Source: G11 sp947167445
GTDB lineage: Bacteria; Bacillota; Clostridia; Lachnospirales; Lachnospiraceae
Direction: 5' to 3'
Length of the DNA stretch: 12,960 bases
Assembly: GCA_947167445.1 (NCBI GenBank)
Contig: CAMVID010000033.1
Location: 1 to 12,960 of the forward strand
Part shown: piece by piece, positions 7,497 through 12,960 of the stretch
Layout: every line of letters starts with the position of its first letter
Position numbering within the stretch: the stretch's first letter is position 1
Notes under the pieces: model-generated
Told to the model about the DNA's origin: nothing
The model's input: the letters and a program-made list of their open reading frames with translations, nothing else
Databases searched by the model: none
Translations under genes and position numbers: made by a program

Positions 7497-7518
7497 AATC
7501 CACCCTCTACTATACAAT
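7490..7518 (+). promoter_or_regulatory. Promoter of tRNA-Ser(CGA)
   Basis: TTGCCA (7490-7495), 17 bases, TACAAT (7513-7518): five of six matches in each hexamer with ideal spacing. Transcription would start around 7525, only about 7 nt before the mature tRNA 5' end at 7532. Confidence 0.72.
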
Positions 7519-7531
7519 AGATAAGTATTTT

Positions 7532-7617
7532 GGAGTCGTATCGAAGTGGTCATAACGGGGCGCACTCGAAATGCGTTAGCCCTCCGGGGCACGAGGGTTC
7601 GAATCCCTCCGACTCCG
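7532..7617 (+). tRNA. tRNA-Ser(CGA): tRNA-Ser(CGA)
   Basis: An 86-nt type II tRNA. The acceptor stem pairs GGAGTCG (7532-7538) with CGACTCC (7610-7616), with discriminator G at 7617. The anticodon stem is 7560-7564 with 7572-7576, and the loop 7565-7571 carries anticodon CGA (7567-7569), reading UCG serine codons. A GCCC/GGGC variable arm gives the long extra arm of serine tRNAs. The T arm is GAGGG-TTCGAAT-CCCTC (7593-7609). No CCA is encoded, so the end must be added by nucleotidyltransferase. Confidence 0.97.
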
Positions 7618-7631
7618 CTTTCAAAGCATAA

Positions 7632-7669
7632 AAAGAAGCAGGGAAGTCATTGAACTTCTCTGCTTCTTT
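7632..7669. terminator. Bidirectional hairpin terminator
   Basis: A 16-bp inverted repeat (arms 7632-7647 and 7654-7669, one G-T wobble) surrounds a 6-base loop. The right side continues GTTTT on the + strand. On the minus strand the stem is followed by a run of five T. It should end tRNA-Ser transcripts rightward and the small membrane-protein transcript leftward. Confidence 0.88.
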
Positions 7670-7678
7670 GTTTTGATA

Positions 7679-7852
7679 CTACATGGTACTGTACTTTTTG
7701 TTTTGAACTGCTGTCACAAGAACCGAAATGGCAAATATGATAGTAGCAATAATTGCTATACACAGTTCAAGTTTACTGCTCTGCAATACAAACATTGTAA
7801 TGATCACAGCCAAAAAGAATACAAGAATAATCGCATCGTATAACTTTTTCAT
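7679..7852 (-). CDS. Small two-helix membrane protein, function unknown
   Basis: A 57-residue protein beginning MKKLYDAIILVFF. It has two hydrophobic helices (about residues 4-23 and 26-48) joined by a short SSKLELC turn, and a polar tail ending NKKYST. I do not recognise a family. The open frame extends 10 codons upstream to 7882, but GGGAG (complement of about 7858-7862) sits correctly before the ATG at 7852 and supports the shorter product. A promoter candidate at 7900-7929 and the terminator at 7632-7669 make it a single-gene unit. The clear ribosome site, promoter and terminator argue that it is real. Confidence 0.65.
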   Translation of the reverse strand: MKKLYDAIILVFFLAVIITMFVLQSSKLELCIAIIATIIFAISVLVTAVQNKKYSTM

Positions 7853-7899
7853 AATACTCTCCCTTGAAAATAAACGAAACAATTATCGGTATCGAAACT

Positions 7900-7929
7900 A
7901 TTATACAACATCTTACCCTGAAATGTAAA
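7900..7929 (-). promoter_or_regulatory. Candidate promoter of the small membrane-protein gene
   Basis: Minus-strand TTTACA (7924-7929, five of six) is followed after 18 bases by a perfect TATAAT (7900-7905). It leaves a short leader before the Shine-Dalgarno site of the 57-residue gene. Confidence 0.6.
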
Positions 7930-7990
7930 TTTGCAAAACAATGTTTTATATTTTGCAGACAATTCTGAATAATAAGTTTAAAAATCAGTT

Positions 7991-9385
7991 CTAGTACTCA
8001 CTGACAATGTTATTTATCCACACACCCTTTTTGATGAGAGCTATTCCGATAACGCCCTTTATGGCCTCTAAGCTGTATACAATGAGAACCAGCGGAACAA
8101 TAGCCAAGGGCGAGTAGACACTTAAAAGATATGCCACCGGAACATTCACGCACCAGACAAATACACTGTCGAATAAGAAGGTAATGAAGGTTTTGCCTCC
8201 TGATCTTATGGTGAAATAAGCCATGTTGGTAATGGAATTTAAGGGCGCACATATTGCCGAGCAGCAAATGAAGCCCGTGGCAAGATGTCTTACCGAATCG
8301 GTTGTGTTGTAAATCAAAGGGAAGTAGGGGCTTGTCAAGGCAAGAAGTCCTCCCATTATGGCGCTTCCCACAACTCCGAAGGCCATAATCTGCTTTACCG
8401 TTCCTCTTACGGTATCAAGCTTCCCCGCACCAAGTTCCTGTCCTACTATAATGGCAGTTGCACTTCCCATGGAAATGTACACCGCATTAAATACGTTGCC
8501 TACAGTATTGGCAATGTTCATGCCCCCCACAACATCAAGGCCTCTTAAGGAAAAGCTCTGAACCATCAGTGAAATTCCCGCGGCCCACATGGTCTCATTA
8601 ATAAGGAGAGGAAAGCCGGTTTTGGTAATGTTCCATGCAAGGTTCCAGGGAATAAACAGCCTCCTGTAAAGTCCCTTAATAAAGCTGAATCTCTTGGTGT
8701 GCATATGGGCATAAATCACCACAATTAAAAGTTCCACGTAGCGTGAGATAACTGTGGCAAGAGCGGCACCAACGACTCCAAGAACCGGGGCTCCAAACTT
8801 TCCGTAGATCAACACATAGTTAAGTACAAGGTTGGTTCCTACCGCTGCAATTCCCGCATGCATAGGGATGATCGTTTCCCCGCACTCCCTTAAAGTGCCG
8901 GCGTAAACCTGCACCAGCGCAAAGGGTATAAGGCCAAGAAGCATCACGTCCATATACTTTAAGGCATACATACTTGTGGCAGCCAAAGCTTCTTTCGTTC
9001 CCTCACCCTTAAGATATATGCCAACCAGGGGCTCACCGAAAATTCCAAAGGCTGCTGTGAAAAGAGCACCTAAAAGAATGGTTACCAGAAGTTTAAATCT
9101 CATGGTATCTCTTATGCCCTTTTCGTCTCCGCTTCCGTAAAACTGTGCAGTAAAAATACCGGCACCGGATACGGCACCGAAAATGCAAAGATTATATACA
9201 AAAATCAGCTGGTTGGAAATGGCAACACCGCTCATCTGCTCGGTTCCGATTCGTCCAACCATTATGTTGTCCAGCATGCCTACGAAATTCGTTATGGCAT
9301 TCTGAATAATAATCGGCACAAGGATTGTCAGCATTCTTTTGTAGAAATCCTTTGTACCGATATATGATTTCAAATAGTTCTTCAT
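7991..9385 (-). CDS. MATE family efflux transporter
   Basis: A 464-residue polytopic membrane protein of the multidrug and toxic compound extrusion family, with twelve predicted helices in two related six-helix halves. The N-terminal half contains VPIIIQNAITNFVGMLDNIMVGRIG (split here into VPIIIQNAI at 23-31 and MLDNIMVGRIG at 37-47), the usual first signature. The second half repeats the pattern with PLLINETMWAAGISLM and a GGMNIANTVGNVFNA segment. MATE proteins exchange Na+ or H+ for cationic or other organic compounds at the cytoplasmic membrane; substrate cannot be predicted. A weak AGGAAC precedes the ATG, which lies 18 nt after the radical SAM activase gene, so the two are probably one transcript. 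No clear terminator follows; a 7-bp inverted repeat at 7932-7957 is the only candidate. Confidence 0.95.
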   Translation of the reverse strand: MKNYLKSYIGTKDFYKRMLTILVPIIIQNAITNFVGMLDNIMVGRIGTEQMSGVAISNQLIFVYNLCIFGAVSGAGIFTAQFYGSGDEKGIRDTMRFKLLVTILLGALFTAAFGIFGEPLVGIYLKGEGTKEALAATSMYALKYMDVMLLGLIPFALVQVYAGTLRECGETIIPMHAGIAAVGTNLVLNYVLIYGKFGAPVLGVVGAALATVISRYVELLIVVIYAHMHTKRFSFIKGLYRRLFIPWNLAWNITKTGFPLLINETMWAAGISLMVQSFSLRGLDVVGGMNIANTVGNVFNAVYISMGSATAIIVGQELGAGKLDTVRGTVKQIMAFGVVGSAIMGGLLALTSPYFPLIYNTTDSVRHLATGFICCSAICAPLNSITNMAYFTIRSGGKTFITFLFDSVFVWCVNVPVAYLLSVYSPLAIVPLVLIVYSLEAIKGVIGIALIKKGVWINNIVSEY

Positions 9386-9403
9386 AAAAATAGTTCCTGT
9401 TCT

Positions 9404-10099
9404 TTATTCCTCTCCGCGTATTTTGGCGTTTGGAATGTATTTCTTTACTGTGCTTAAAATGTGGTCCAGTTCCTCATCTGAGAAACTTTCGTATCCTTTT
9501 ACCATTACAAATTCATTGTCTCTGTAATTCTGGATAAAATACTTATTCGCCCCTTTTATCCAATTGCCGATTTCCTCGAAATCGAAGTCGGTATGAATTC
9601 CCTTAACCACGGTGGTTCTGAATTCATAGTCTATGCCGGAATTCATAATTATATCTATAGACTCGGATATTTTATTTATGTCCATGGTCTTAAGCCCTGC
9701 CGCCACATGATAATTTGTGGGCCCGGATTTGATATCCATGGCTATACAATCTGCCAGGCCTTCGGAAACAGCTTCCTTTAAAACTTCGGGTCTGTATCCG
9801 TTGGAATCAAGTTTAATCGGATAGCCAAACTCTTTAACCTTTCTCATGAAATCTAAAAGGTCAGGGTTGACCGTGGGTTCTCCGCCGGTTATGCAGACTC
9901 CGTCCAGTATTCCCTGTCTCTTCTTTAAAAAAGCAAAGATCTCCTCCTCAGATATTAGAGGCTGAGAAGCGGGATTAAGTACCAGCTCCGAGTTATGGCA
10001 ATAGGGACATCTGAAGTTGCAGCCTCCTGTGAAAATCGTGCATGCAACCCGTCCCGGATAATCAAGCAATGTAGTTTTGTTTAATCCATGAATTTGCAT
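9404..10099 (-). CDS. nrdG: Anaerobic RNR activating-type radical SAM protein (NrdG2-like)
   Basis: A 231-residue radical SAM protein. The cluster motif is Cys27-x3-Cys31-x2-Cys34 (CNFRCPYC), preceded by LDYPGRVACTIFTGGC, and followed by the SAM-binding TGGEP (71-75). This opening and length match the group annotated as anaerobic ribonucleoside-triphosphate reductase activating protein (NrdG2 type). Such enzymes cleave S-adenosylmethionine reductively to place a glycyl radical on a partner, classically NrdD. No nrdD or other glycyl radical enzyme is in the window, so the partner is inferred only. An AGGAAA site precedes the ATG. The MATE gene follows 18 nt downstream. A pyruvate-formate-lyase-activase-like role is the main alternative. 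Confidence 0.85.
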   Translation of the reverse strand: MQIHGLNKTTLLDYPGRVACTIFTGGCNFRCPYCHNSELVLNPASQPLISEEEIFAFLKKRQGILDGVCITGGEPTVNPDLLDFMRKVKEFGYPIKLDSNGYRPEVLKEAVSEGLADCIAMDIKSGPTNYHVAAGLKTMDINKISESIDIIMNSGIDYEFRTTVVKGIHTDFDFEEIGNWIKGANKYFIQNYRDNEFVMVKGYESFSDEELDHILSTVKKYIPNAKIRGEE

Positions 10100-10120
10100 T
10101 TTCCTGTCCTGATTTTGACT

Positions 10121-10133
10121 TTGTAATTTACAA
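10121..10133. promoter_or_regulatory. Palindromic operator candidate inside the tadA promoter spacer
   Basis: TTGTAA-T-TTACAA is a perfect 6-1-6 inverted repeat lying directly between the -35 and -10 of tadA and just downstream of the -10 candidate on the nrdG side. A bound repressor would block both directions. It does not match a regulator box I can name with confidence. Confidence 0.45.
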
Positions 10134-10135
10134 TC

Positions 10136-10141
10136 ATTATA
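10136..10141 (-). promoter_or_regulatory. Candidate -10 element for nrdG-MATE transcription
   Basis: The minus strand also reads TATAAT here, because ATTATAAT is a palindrome shared with the tadA -10 (10138-10143). The minus-strand -35 is poor (TTTCTT at 10159-10164), so an activator or another start site may be needed. Confidence 0.35.
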
Positions 10142-10152
10142 ATATTTACCAT

Positions 10153-10671
10153 ATGAAAAAGAAACCTTTATCCGAAGACGAAAAGTTCATGAAAGAGGCT
10201 CTCAAGGAAGCCATGAAAGCTTACAAACTGGGGGAAGTTCCCATTGGCTGTGTCATTGTCCGGGAGGGCAAAATAATCGGCCGCGGTTACAACAGACGTA
10301 ACACCGATAAGAACACCCTTAATCACGCCGAGCTTTCCGCCATCAGAAAAGCCAGCAAGGTGGCCGGCGACTGGCGTCTTGAAGACTGTGTTATATATGT
10401 CACATTGGAGCCTTGCCAAATGTGTTCCGGCGCTATCGTTCAGGCCAGATTCCCCAAATGTGTCATTGGATGCATGAATCCAAAGGCCGGCTGTGCGGGT
10501 TCCATTTTAAACATCTTAAACATGCCGGAATTCAATCATCAGGTTGAAGTTGTAAAGGGAGTTTTGGAAAATGAATGCTCCGAAATGCTGACCCGTTTCT
10601 TCAAAGAACTGAGGCTTCGAAACAAGCTTGAAAAAGAATTGACAAACGACTCTTCAGAAAGTAAACTGTAA
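10153..10671 (+). CDS. tadA: tRNA adenosine(34) deaminase TadA
   Basis: A 172-residue zinc-dependent deaminase that converts A34 to inosine in tRNA-Arg(ACG). Zinc ligands are His58 (HAE 58-60, with Glu60 as the proton shuttle) and Cys88 and Cys91 of PCQMC (87-91). The GEVPIGCVIV segment (27-36) is typical of the family. The start is supported by the usual short N-terminal helix. The Lys/Glu-rich C-terminal tail after about residue 155 is somewhat longer than in E. coli-type proteins. There is no Shine-Dalgarno site; the promoter lies so close that the mRNA should begin almost at the ATG. The SRP RNA gene starts within a few bases of the stop, and its promoter lies in the last tadA codons. This tadA-SRP RNA adjacency is known from Bacillus. 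Confidence 0.97.
   Translation: MKKKPLSEDEKFMKEALKEAMKAYKLGEVPIGCVIVREGKIIGRGYNRRNTDKNTLNHAELSAIRKASKVAGDWRLEDCVIYVTLEPCQMCSGAIVQARFPKCVIGCMNPKAGCAGSILNILNMPEFNHQVEVVKGVLENECSEMLTRFFKELRLRNKLEKELTNDSSESKL
10639..10667 (+). promoter_or_regulatory. SRP RNA promoter embedded in the 3' end of tadA
   Basis: Perfect TTGACA (10639-10644), 17 bases, TAAACT (10662-10667). The start predicted seven bases downstream (about 10673-10674) coincides with the 5' end of the SRP RNA helix, which supports it. Confidence 0.72.
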
Positions 10672-10673
10672 TA

Positions 10674-10836
10674 GCCGTGCATCGCATCTTGGTTGCCGGT
10701 AGTTTATGCCTGGTCCCGCGCAATGAGCGCCTGCGAACCGTGTCAGGTTGGGAACAAAGCAGCACTAAGCGGGATTGTTCATGTGCCGTGGGGGTGCCTG
10801 ACATAACTATCGGTAATCAGGATGAGATGCACGTCT
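10674..10836 (+). ncRNA. ffs: Signal recognition particle RNA (elongated small type)
   Basis: The core has TCAGGT (10743-10748), tetraloop GGAA (10751-10754) and AAGCAGC (10757-10763), the invariant Ffh-binding helix 8. The pairs closing the tetraloop are U-A and G-C instead of the usual C-G pairs, a compensated change. The 5' part (10676-10702) pairs with 10807-10833 over 27 positions, with one G-A mismatch and several wobbles, giving a basal helix that defines both ends. The RNA, with Ffh, targets membrane and secreted proteins to the translocon. About 160 nt lies between the roughly 110-nt E. coli form and the roughly 270-nt Bacillus form, and I see no Alu-domain helices 2-4. The exact 3' end is estimated; TCTTGTTT (10834-10841) after the helix may serve as terminator. 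Confidence 0.93.
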
Positions 10837-10839
10837 TGT

Positions 10840-11931
10840 TTAATACGAATTTTTCTCCAGATAATTCATATAGTTAGCAACCATAAGTGCAATCTTAAAT
10901 GTCAAGGCATCATCAAATGTTCTTATATCAAGACCGGTGGCCTTCTGCAGCTTCTCAATTCTGTATACAAGAGTATTTCTGTGGACGAAAAGCTGTCTTG
11001 ATGTCTCGGAAACATTAAGGTTATTCTCGAAGAATTTGTTGATGGTCATAAGGGTCTCTTCATCAAGTTCCTCAGGAATGGTTCTGTCCTCAAAAATCTC
11101 ATCTATGAACATCTTGCAAAGGTTGATGGGAAGTTGATAGATAAGTCTTCCGATTCCAAGGGCTGAATAAGCCACAACCTTCTTCTCCACGTAGAAAATC
11201 TTACCTACTTCCAAAGCCATCTTTGCTTCCTTGTAAGACTTGGAAACATCTTTAAGCTCCTCTACCACTGTTCCGTAAGCCACTCTTACATTAAGCATGG
11301 CCTCGGCACTCATCATATCGGAAATAAGTCTTGCAGTCTTCTCAAGATCCTCAGGTTCTCTGCCGTCCTTTAGAGACTTCACAAGGATAATGCAGGACTC
11401 GTCAACGGTGGTAATATAATCACCGGCCTGGGTGGTAAACATGCCCTTCATGAGTTCGATGGGAGTTGAATCCTTCTCAAGATCTGTCTCCACAAGGAAA
11501 ATTGCTCTGGGGCAGTTGGCATCAATGTGGAGCTTCTTGGCTCTGTTATGAATATCCACAAGCAAAAGGTTATCAAGCAATAGATTCTGGATAAAGTTGT
11601 TTCTGTCGAATCTGTCCTTATAGGCGATAGCAAGATTCTTAATCTGGGAAGCGGCAATTCGGCCAACCATATATACATCTTCGCTGTTACCTGCTGCAAC
11701 GATTACATATATTAACTCACCGTCATCATGGACCTTCAAAAGATGCTCTCCACCAATAACCTGACTGTCGGCTGCGGAGCCTGCAAACTCTGTGATTCTC
11801 TCCTCCGGCACCTCATTCTTCTCCATGGTGATTGCCACCGGATGTCCATCCAGATCGTAAACACCTATGTCAATCTTTGTTACCGCTTTAAGTTCGTCTA
11901 TGCTGTTCTGAATAACCTGACTTGAAATCAT
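10840..11931 (-). CDS. CdaR/PucR-family transcriptional regulator
   Basis: A 363-residue regulator. Residues 1 to about 130 match a sugar-diacid-recognition-type sensor domain (starting ISSQVIQNSIDEL, with IGVYDLDGHPVA and an MVGRIA stretch at 88-93). A middle region (about 135-265) resembles the GGDEF-like linker of this family. The C-terminus carries a PucR-type helix-turn-helix: FFENNLNVSETSRQLFVHRN (300-319) and the conserved TLVYRIEKLQKATGLD (320-335). CdaR itself activates glucarate and galactarate use in E. coli, but this family senses varied ligands, so the effector is unknown. An AGAGGAAT ribosome site and a promoter candidate lie upstream, so it is transcribed apart from the ABC ATPase gene. 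Its position just downstream of that gene hints at control of carbohydrate uptake. The stop lies only a few bases from the 3' end of the convergent SRP RNA. Confidence 0.85.
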   Translation of the reverse strand: MISSQVIQNSIDELKAVTKIDIGVYDLDGHPVAITMEKNEVPEERITEFAGSAADSQVIGGEHLLKVHDDGELIYVIVAAGNSEDVYMVGRIAASQIKNLAIAYKDRFDRNNFIQNLLLDNLLLVDIHNRAKKLHIDANCPRAIFLVETDLEKDSTPIELMKGMFTTQAGDYITTVDESCIILVKSLKDGREPEDLEKTARLISDMMSAEAMLNVRVAYGTVVEELKDVSKSYKEAKMALEVGKIFYVEKKVVAYSALGIGRLIYQLPINLCKMFIDEIFEDRTIPEELDEETLMTINKFFENNLNVSETSRQLFVHRNTLVYRIEKLQKATGLDIRTFDDALTFKIALMVANYMNYLEKNSY

Positions 11932-11976
11932 TATTATTCCTCTCTGTGCGAAAATATGTTTCTTTTGTTAAGTGTA

Positions 11977-12005
11977 ATGATACCTCATTTCCGTAAATCG
12001 GGCAA
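11977..12005 (-). promoter_or_regulatory. Candidate promoter of the CdaR-like gene
   Basis: Minus-strand TTGCCC (12000-12005, four of six), 17 bases, TATCAT (11977-11982, five of six). It begins directly after the T-tract of the preceding terminator. Confidence 0.5.
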
Positions 12006-12012
12006 GTAAGGC

Positions 12013-12042
12013 AAAAAAAGAGGTGCGAATAATCGCACCTCT
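12013..12042 (-). terminator. Rho-independent terminator of the ABC ATPase gene
   Basis: A perfect 10-bp stem (12019-12028 with 12033-12042), an ATAA/TTAT loop, and a run of seven T on the minus strand (12013-12019, the last base shared with the stem). It lies 14 nt past the stop codon. Confidence 0.95.
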
Positions 12043-12055
12043 CTCAATGTTCTTA

Positions 12056-12960
12056 CTAGTTGGTAATAACCTGCTCTGTTTCCTTATCGAATACGTGAAT
12101 CTTCTCGATATCAAGAGCGAACTTGATTGTATCGCCGGGTCTTGAAGTTGTACGAGAATCAACTCTTGCAGTGATAGGGAAGTCAGCAAGATCGAAGTAT
12201 AAGAATACTTCTGCACCAAGGAGCTCGTAAACCTTAACGGTTGACTCGAATACGCTCTGAGGTGATGTCTCGATGAACATCTCGGAATCATAAACGTCCT
12301 CAGGACGGATACCGAATGTAACAACCTTTCCGTCATAACCACCCTCGATAAGCTTTTTGGACTTAGCGGGAGGAAGAGGAATAGAATGTCCACCGATCTC
12401 AAGGTTAGCTGTCTCGCCTGTTACCTTAACTGTTGCATCAAGGAAGTTCATCTGAGGTGATCCCATGAATCCTGCAACGAAGAGGTTCTGAGGCTTCTCG
12501 TAAAGGTTCTGAGGTGTGTCAACCTGCTGGATAACACCATCCTTCATAACTACGATTCTGGTACCAAGTGTCATAGCCTCGGTCTGGTCATGTGTAACGT
12601 AGATGATGGTGGTGCCAAGTCTCTGGTGAAGCTTAGCAATCTCAATTCTCATCTGTACACGAAGTTTAGCATCCAAGTTGGAGAGAGGCTCATCCATAAG
12701 GAATACCTTAGGGTTACGAACGATAGCACGACCCATAGCTACACGCTGTCTCTGACCACCTGATAAAGCCTTGGGCTTACGATCAAGGAGGGGAGTTAAG
12801 TCAAGAATCTTAGCTGCTTCCTTAACCATCTTGTCAATCTCGTCCTTGGGAAGCTTTCTTAACTTAAGACCAAATGCCATGTTGTCATAAACTGACATAT
12901 GAGGATAAAGAGCGTAGTTCTGGAATACCATTGCGATATCTCTGTCCTTAGGCTCTACAT
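12056..12960 (-). CDS. ugpC: Sugar ABC transporter ATPase, UgpC/MsmK type (partial)
   Basis: The 3' portion of a carbohydrate ABC transporter ATPase, about 300 residues visible. The frame is open to the right edge, so the start, Walker A and the first beta strands lie outside; the ATG at 12931 is internal. Visible motifs, in order: Q-loop MVFQNYALYPHMSV, signature LSGGQRQRVAMGRA, Walker B VFLMDEPLSNLDAK, the H-loop histidine in YVTHDQTEAM, then a C-terminal TOBE/OB region with GIRPEDV. MsmK/UgpC/MalK proteins power several sugar permeases, and one shared ATPase often serves many importers in Firmicutes. No permease or binding protein is visible here, which would fit a stand-alone shared ATPase, but the upstream side is cut off. 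A strong terminator follows. Confidence 0.95.
   Translation of the reverse strand, partial: VEPKDRDIAMVFQNYALYPHMSVYDNMAFGLKLRKLPKDEIDKMVKEAAKILDLTPLLDRKPKALSGGQRQRVAMGRAIVRNPKVFLMDEPLSNLDAKLRVQMRIEIAKLHQRLGTTIIYVTHDQTEAMTLGTRIVVMKDGVIQQVDTPQNLYEKPQNLFVAGFMGSPQMNFLDATVKVTGETANLEIGGHSIPLPPAKSKKLIEGGYDGKVVTFGIRPEDVYDSEMFIETSPQSVFESTVKVYELLGAEVFLYFDLADFPITARVDSRTTSRPGDTIKFALDIEKIHVFDKETEQVITN

Larger units (their letters stand above)
10115..10143 (+). promoter_or_regulatory. Strong promoter of tadA
   Basis: TTGACT (10115-10120), 17 bases, perfect TATAAT (10138-10143). The expected start is near 10150-10151, two or three bases before the tadA ATG at 10153. Confidence 0.8.

Noticed and set aside
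7932..7957. TGCAAAA/TTTTGCA inverted repeat as terminator of the MATE transcript
   Set aside because: The stem is short and AT-rich with a 12-base loop and no proper T-tract, so it is only mentioned under the MATE gene.
10121..10133. Assigning the palindrome to Rex, Zur, PerR or CopY
   Set aside because: Half-site sequence or spacing differs from each box as I know it, so no regulator is named.
12929..12931. ATG at 12931 as the start of the ABC ATPase
   Set aside because: The frame continues upstream with VEPKDRDIA, the conserved sequence before the Q-loop, so the gene runs off the window.
1..12960. CRISPR arrays, insertion sequences, prophage or defence genes
   Set aside because: No regularly spaced repeats, transposase or integrase motifs, or terminal inverted repeats were seen on either strand.

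Overview
The window looks like a chromosomal segment of a low-to-moderate-GC, Gram-positive anaerobe, most likely a Clostridia member close to the Lachnospiraceae. The indicators are strong AGGAGG-type Shine-Dalgarno sites, a radical-SAM activase of the anaerobic ribonucleotide reductase type, a DUF5711-type protein downstream of recR, a CdaR-like regulator beside an MsmK/UgpC-type ATPase, and a tRNA without an encoded CCA end. Nothing marks a phage, transposon, CRISPR array or defence island; the gene content is core or near-core.

Layout. Positions 1-233 are a leader with candidate divergent promoters. Next is an SLC13/ArsB-like anion permease (+, 234-1343). It converges, with overlapping stop codons, on a long leftward operon. 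Read in its own direction that operon is 6-phosphofructokinase (7433-6360), dnaX, ybaB, recR, a DUF5711-like protein, a CvpA-family protein with a TTG start, and a YdcF/DUF218 protein (ending at 1338). All junctions are 22 nt or less, or overlap. Divergent from pfk lies tRNA-Ser(CGA) (+, 7532-7617); the two promoter candidates share one -35 site. A strong bidirectional hairpin terminator (7632-7669) separates the tRNA from a 57-residue two-helix membrane protein (-). Then come a MATE efflux transporter and an NrdG-type radical SAM activase, both leftward and probably co-transcribed.

At 10100-10155 there is a divergent promoter region. On the + strand a near-consensus promoter lies so close to tadA that the mRNA should be leaderless. 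tadA is followed immediately by the SRP RNA gene, whose own promoter sits in the last tadA codons. A CdaR/PucR-type regulator (-) converges on the SRP RNA. A terminator and a 3'-terminal fragment of a sugar ABC transporter ATPase (-, running off the right edge) complete the window.

How the parts relate. In Bacillus, tadA, SRP RNA, dnaX, ybaB and recR form one collinear block with a serine tRNA nearby. Here all those parts are present, but tadA-SRP RNA is separated from dnaX-ybaB-recR by about 4 kb and points the opposite way, with pfk, the tRNA, the small membrane gene, the MATE gene and the activase between. I found no convincing new multi-gene system. The points most worth a second look are regulatory (leaderless tadA with a palindrome in its promoter spacer, shared promoter elements, the SRP RNA promoter inside tadA), the elongated SRP RNA, the unusual active-site residues of the phosphofructokinase, and the three envelope-type proteins at the end of the dnaX-recR operon.
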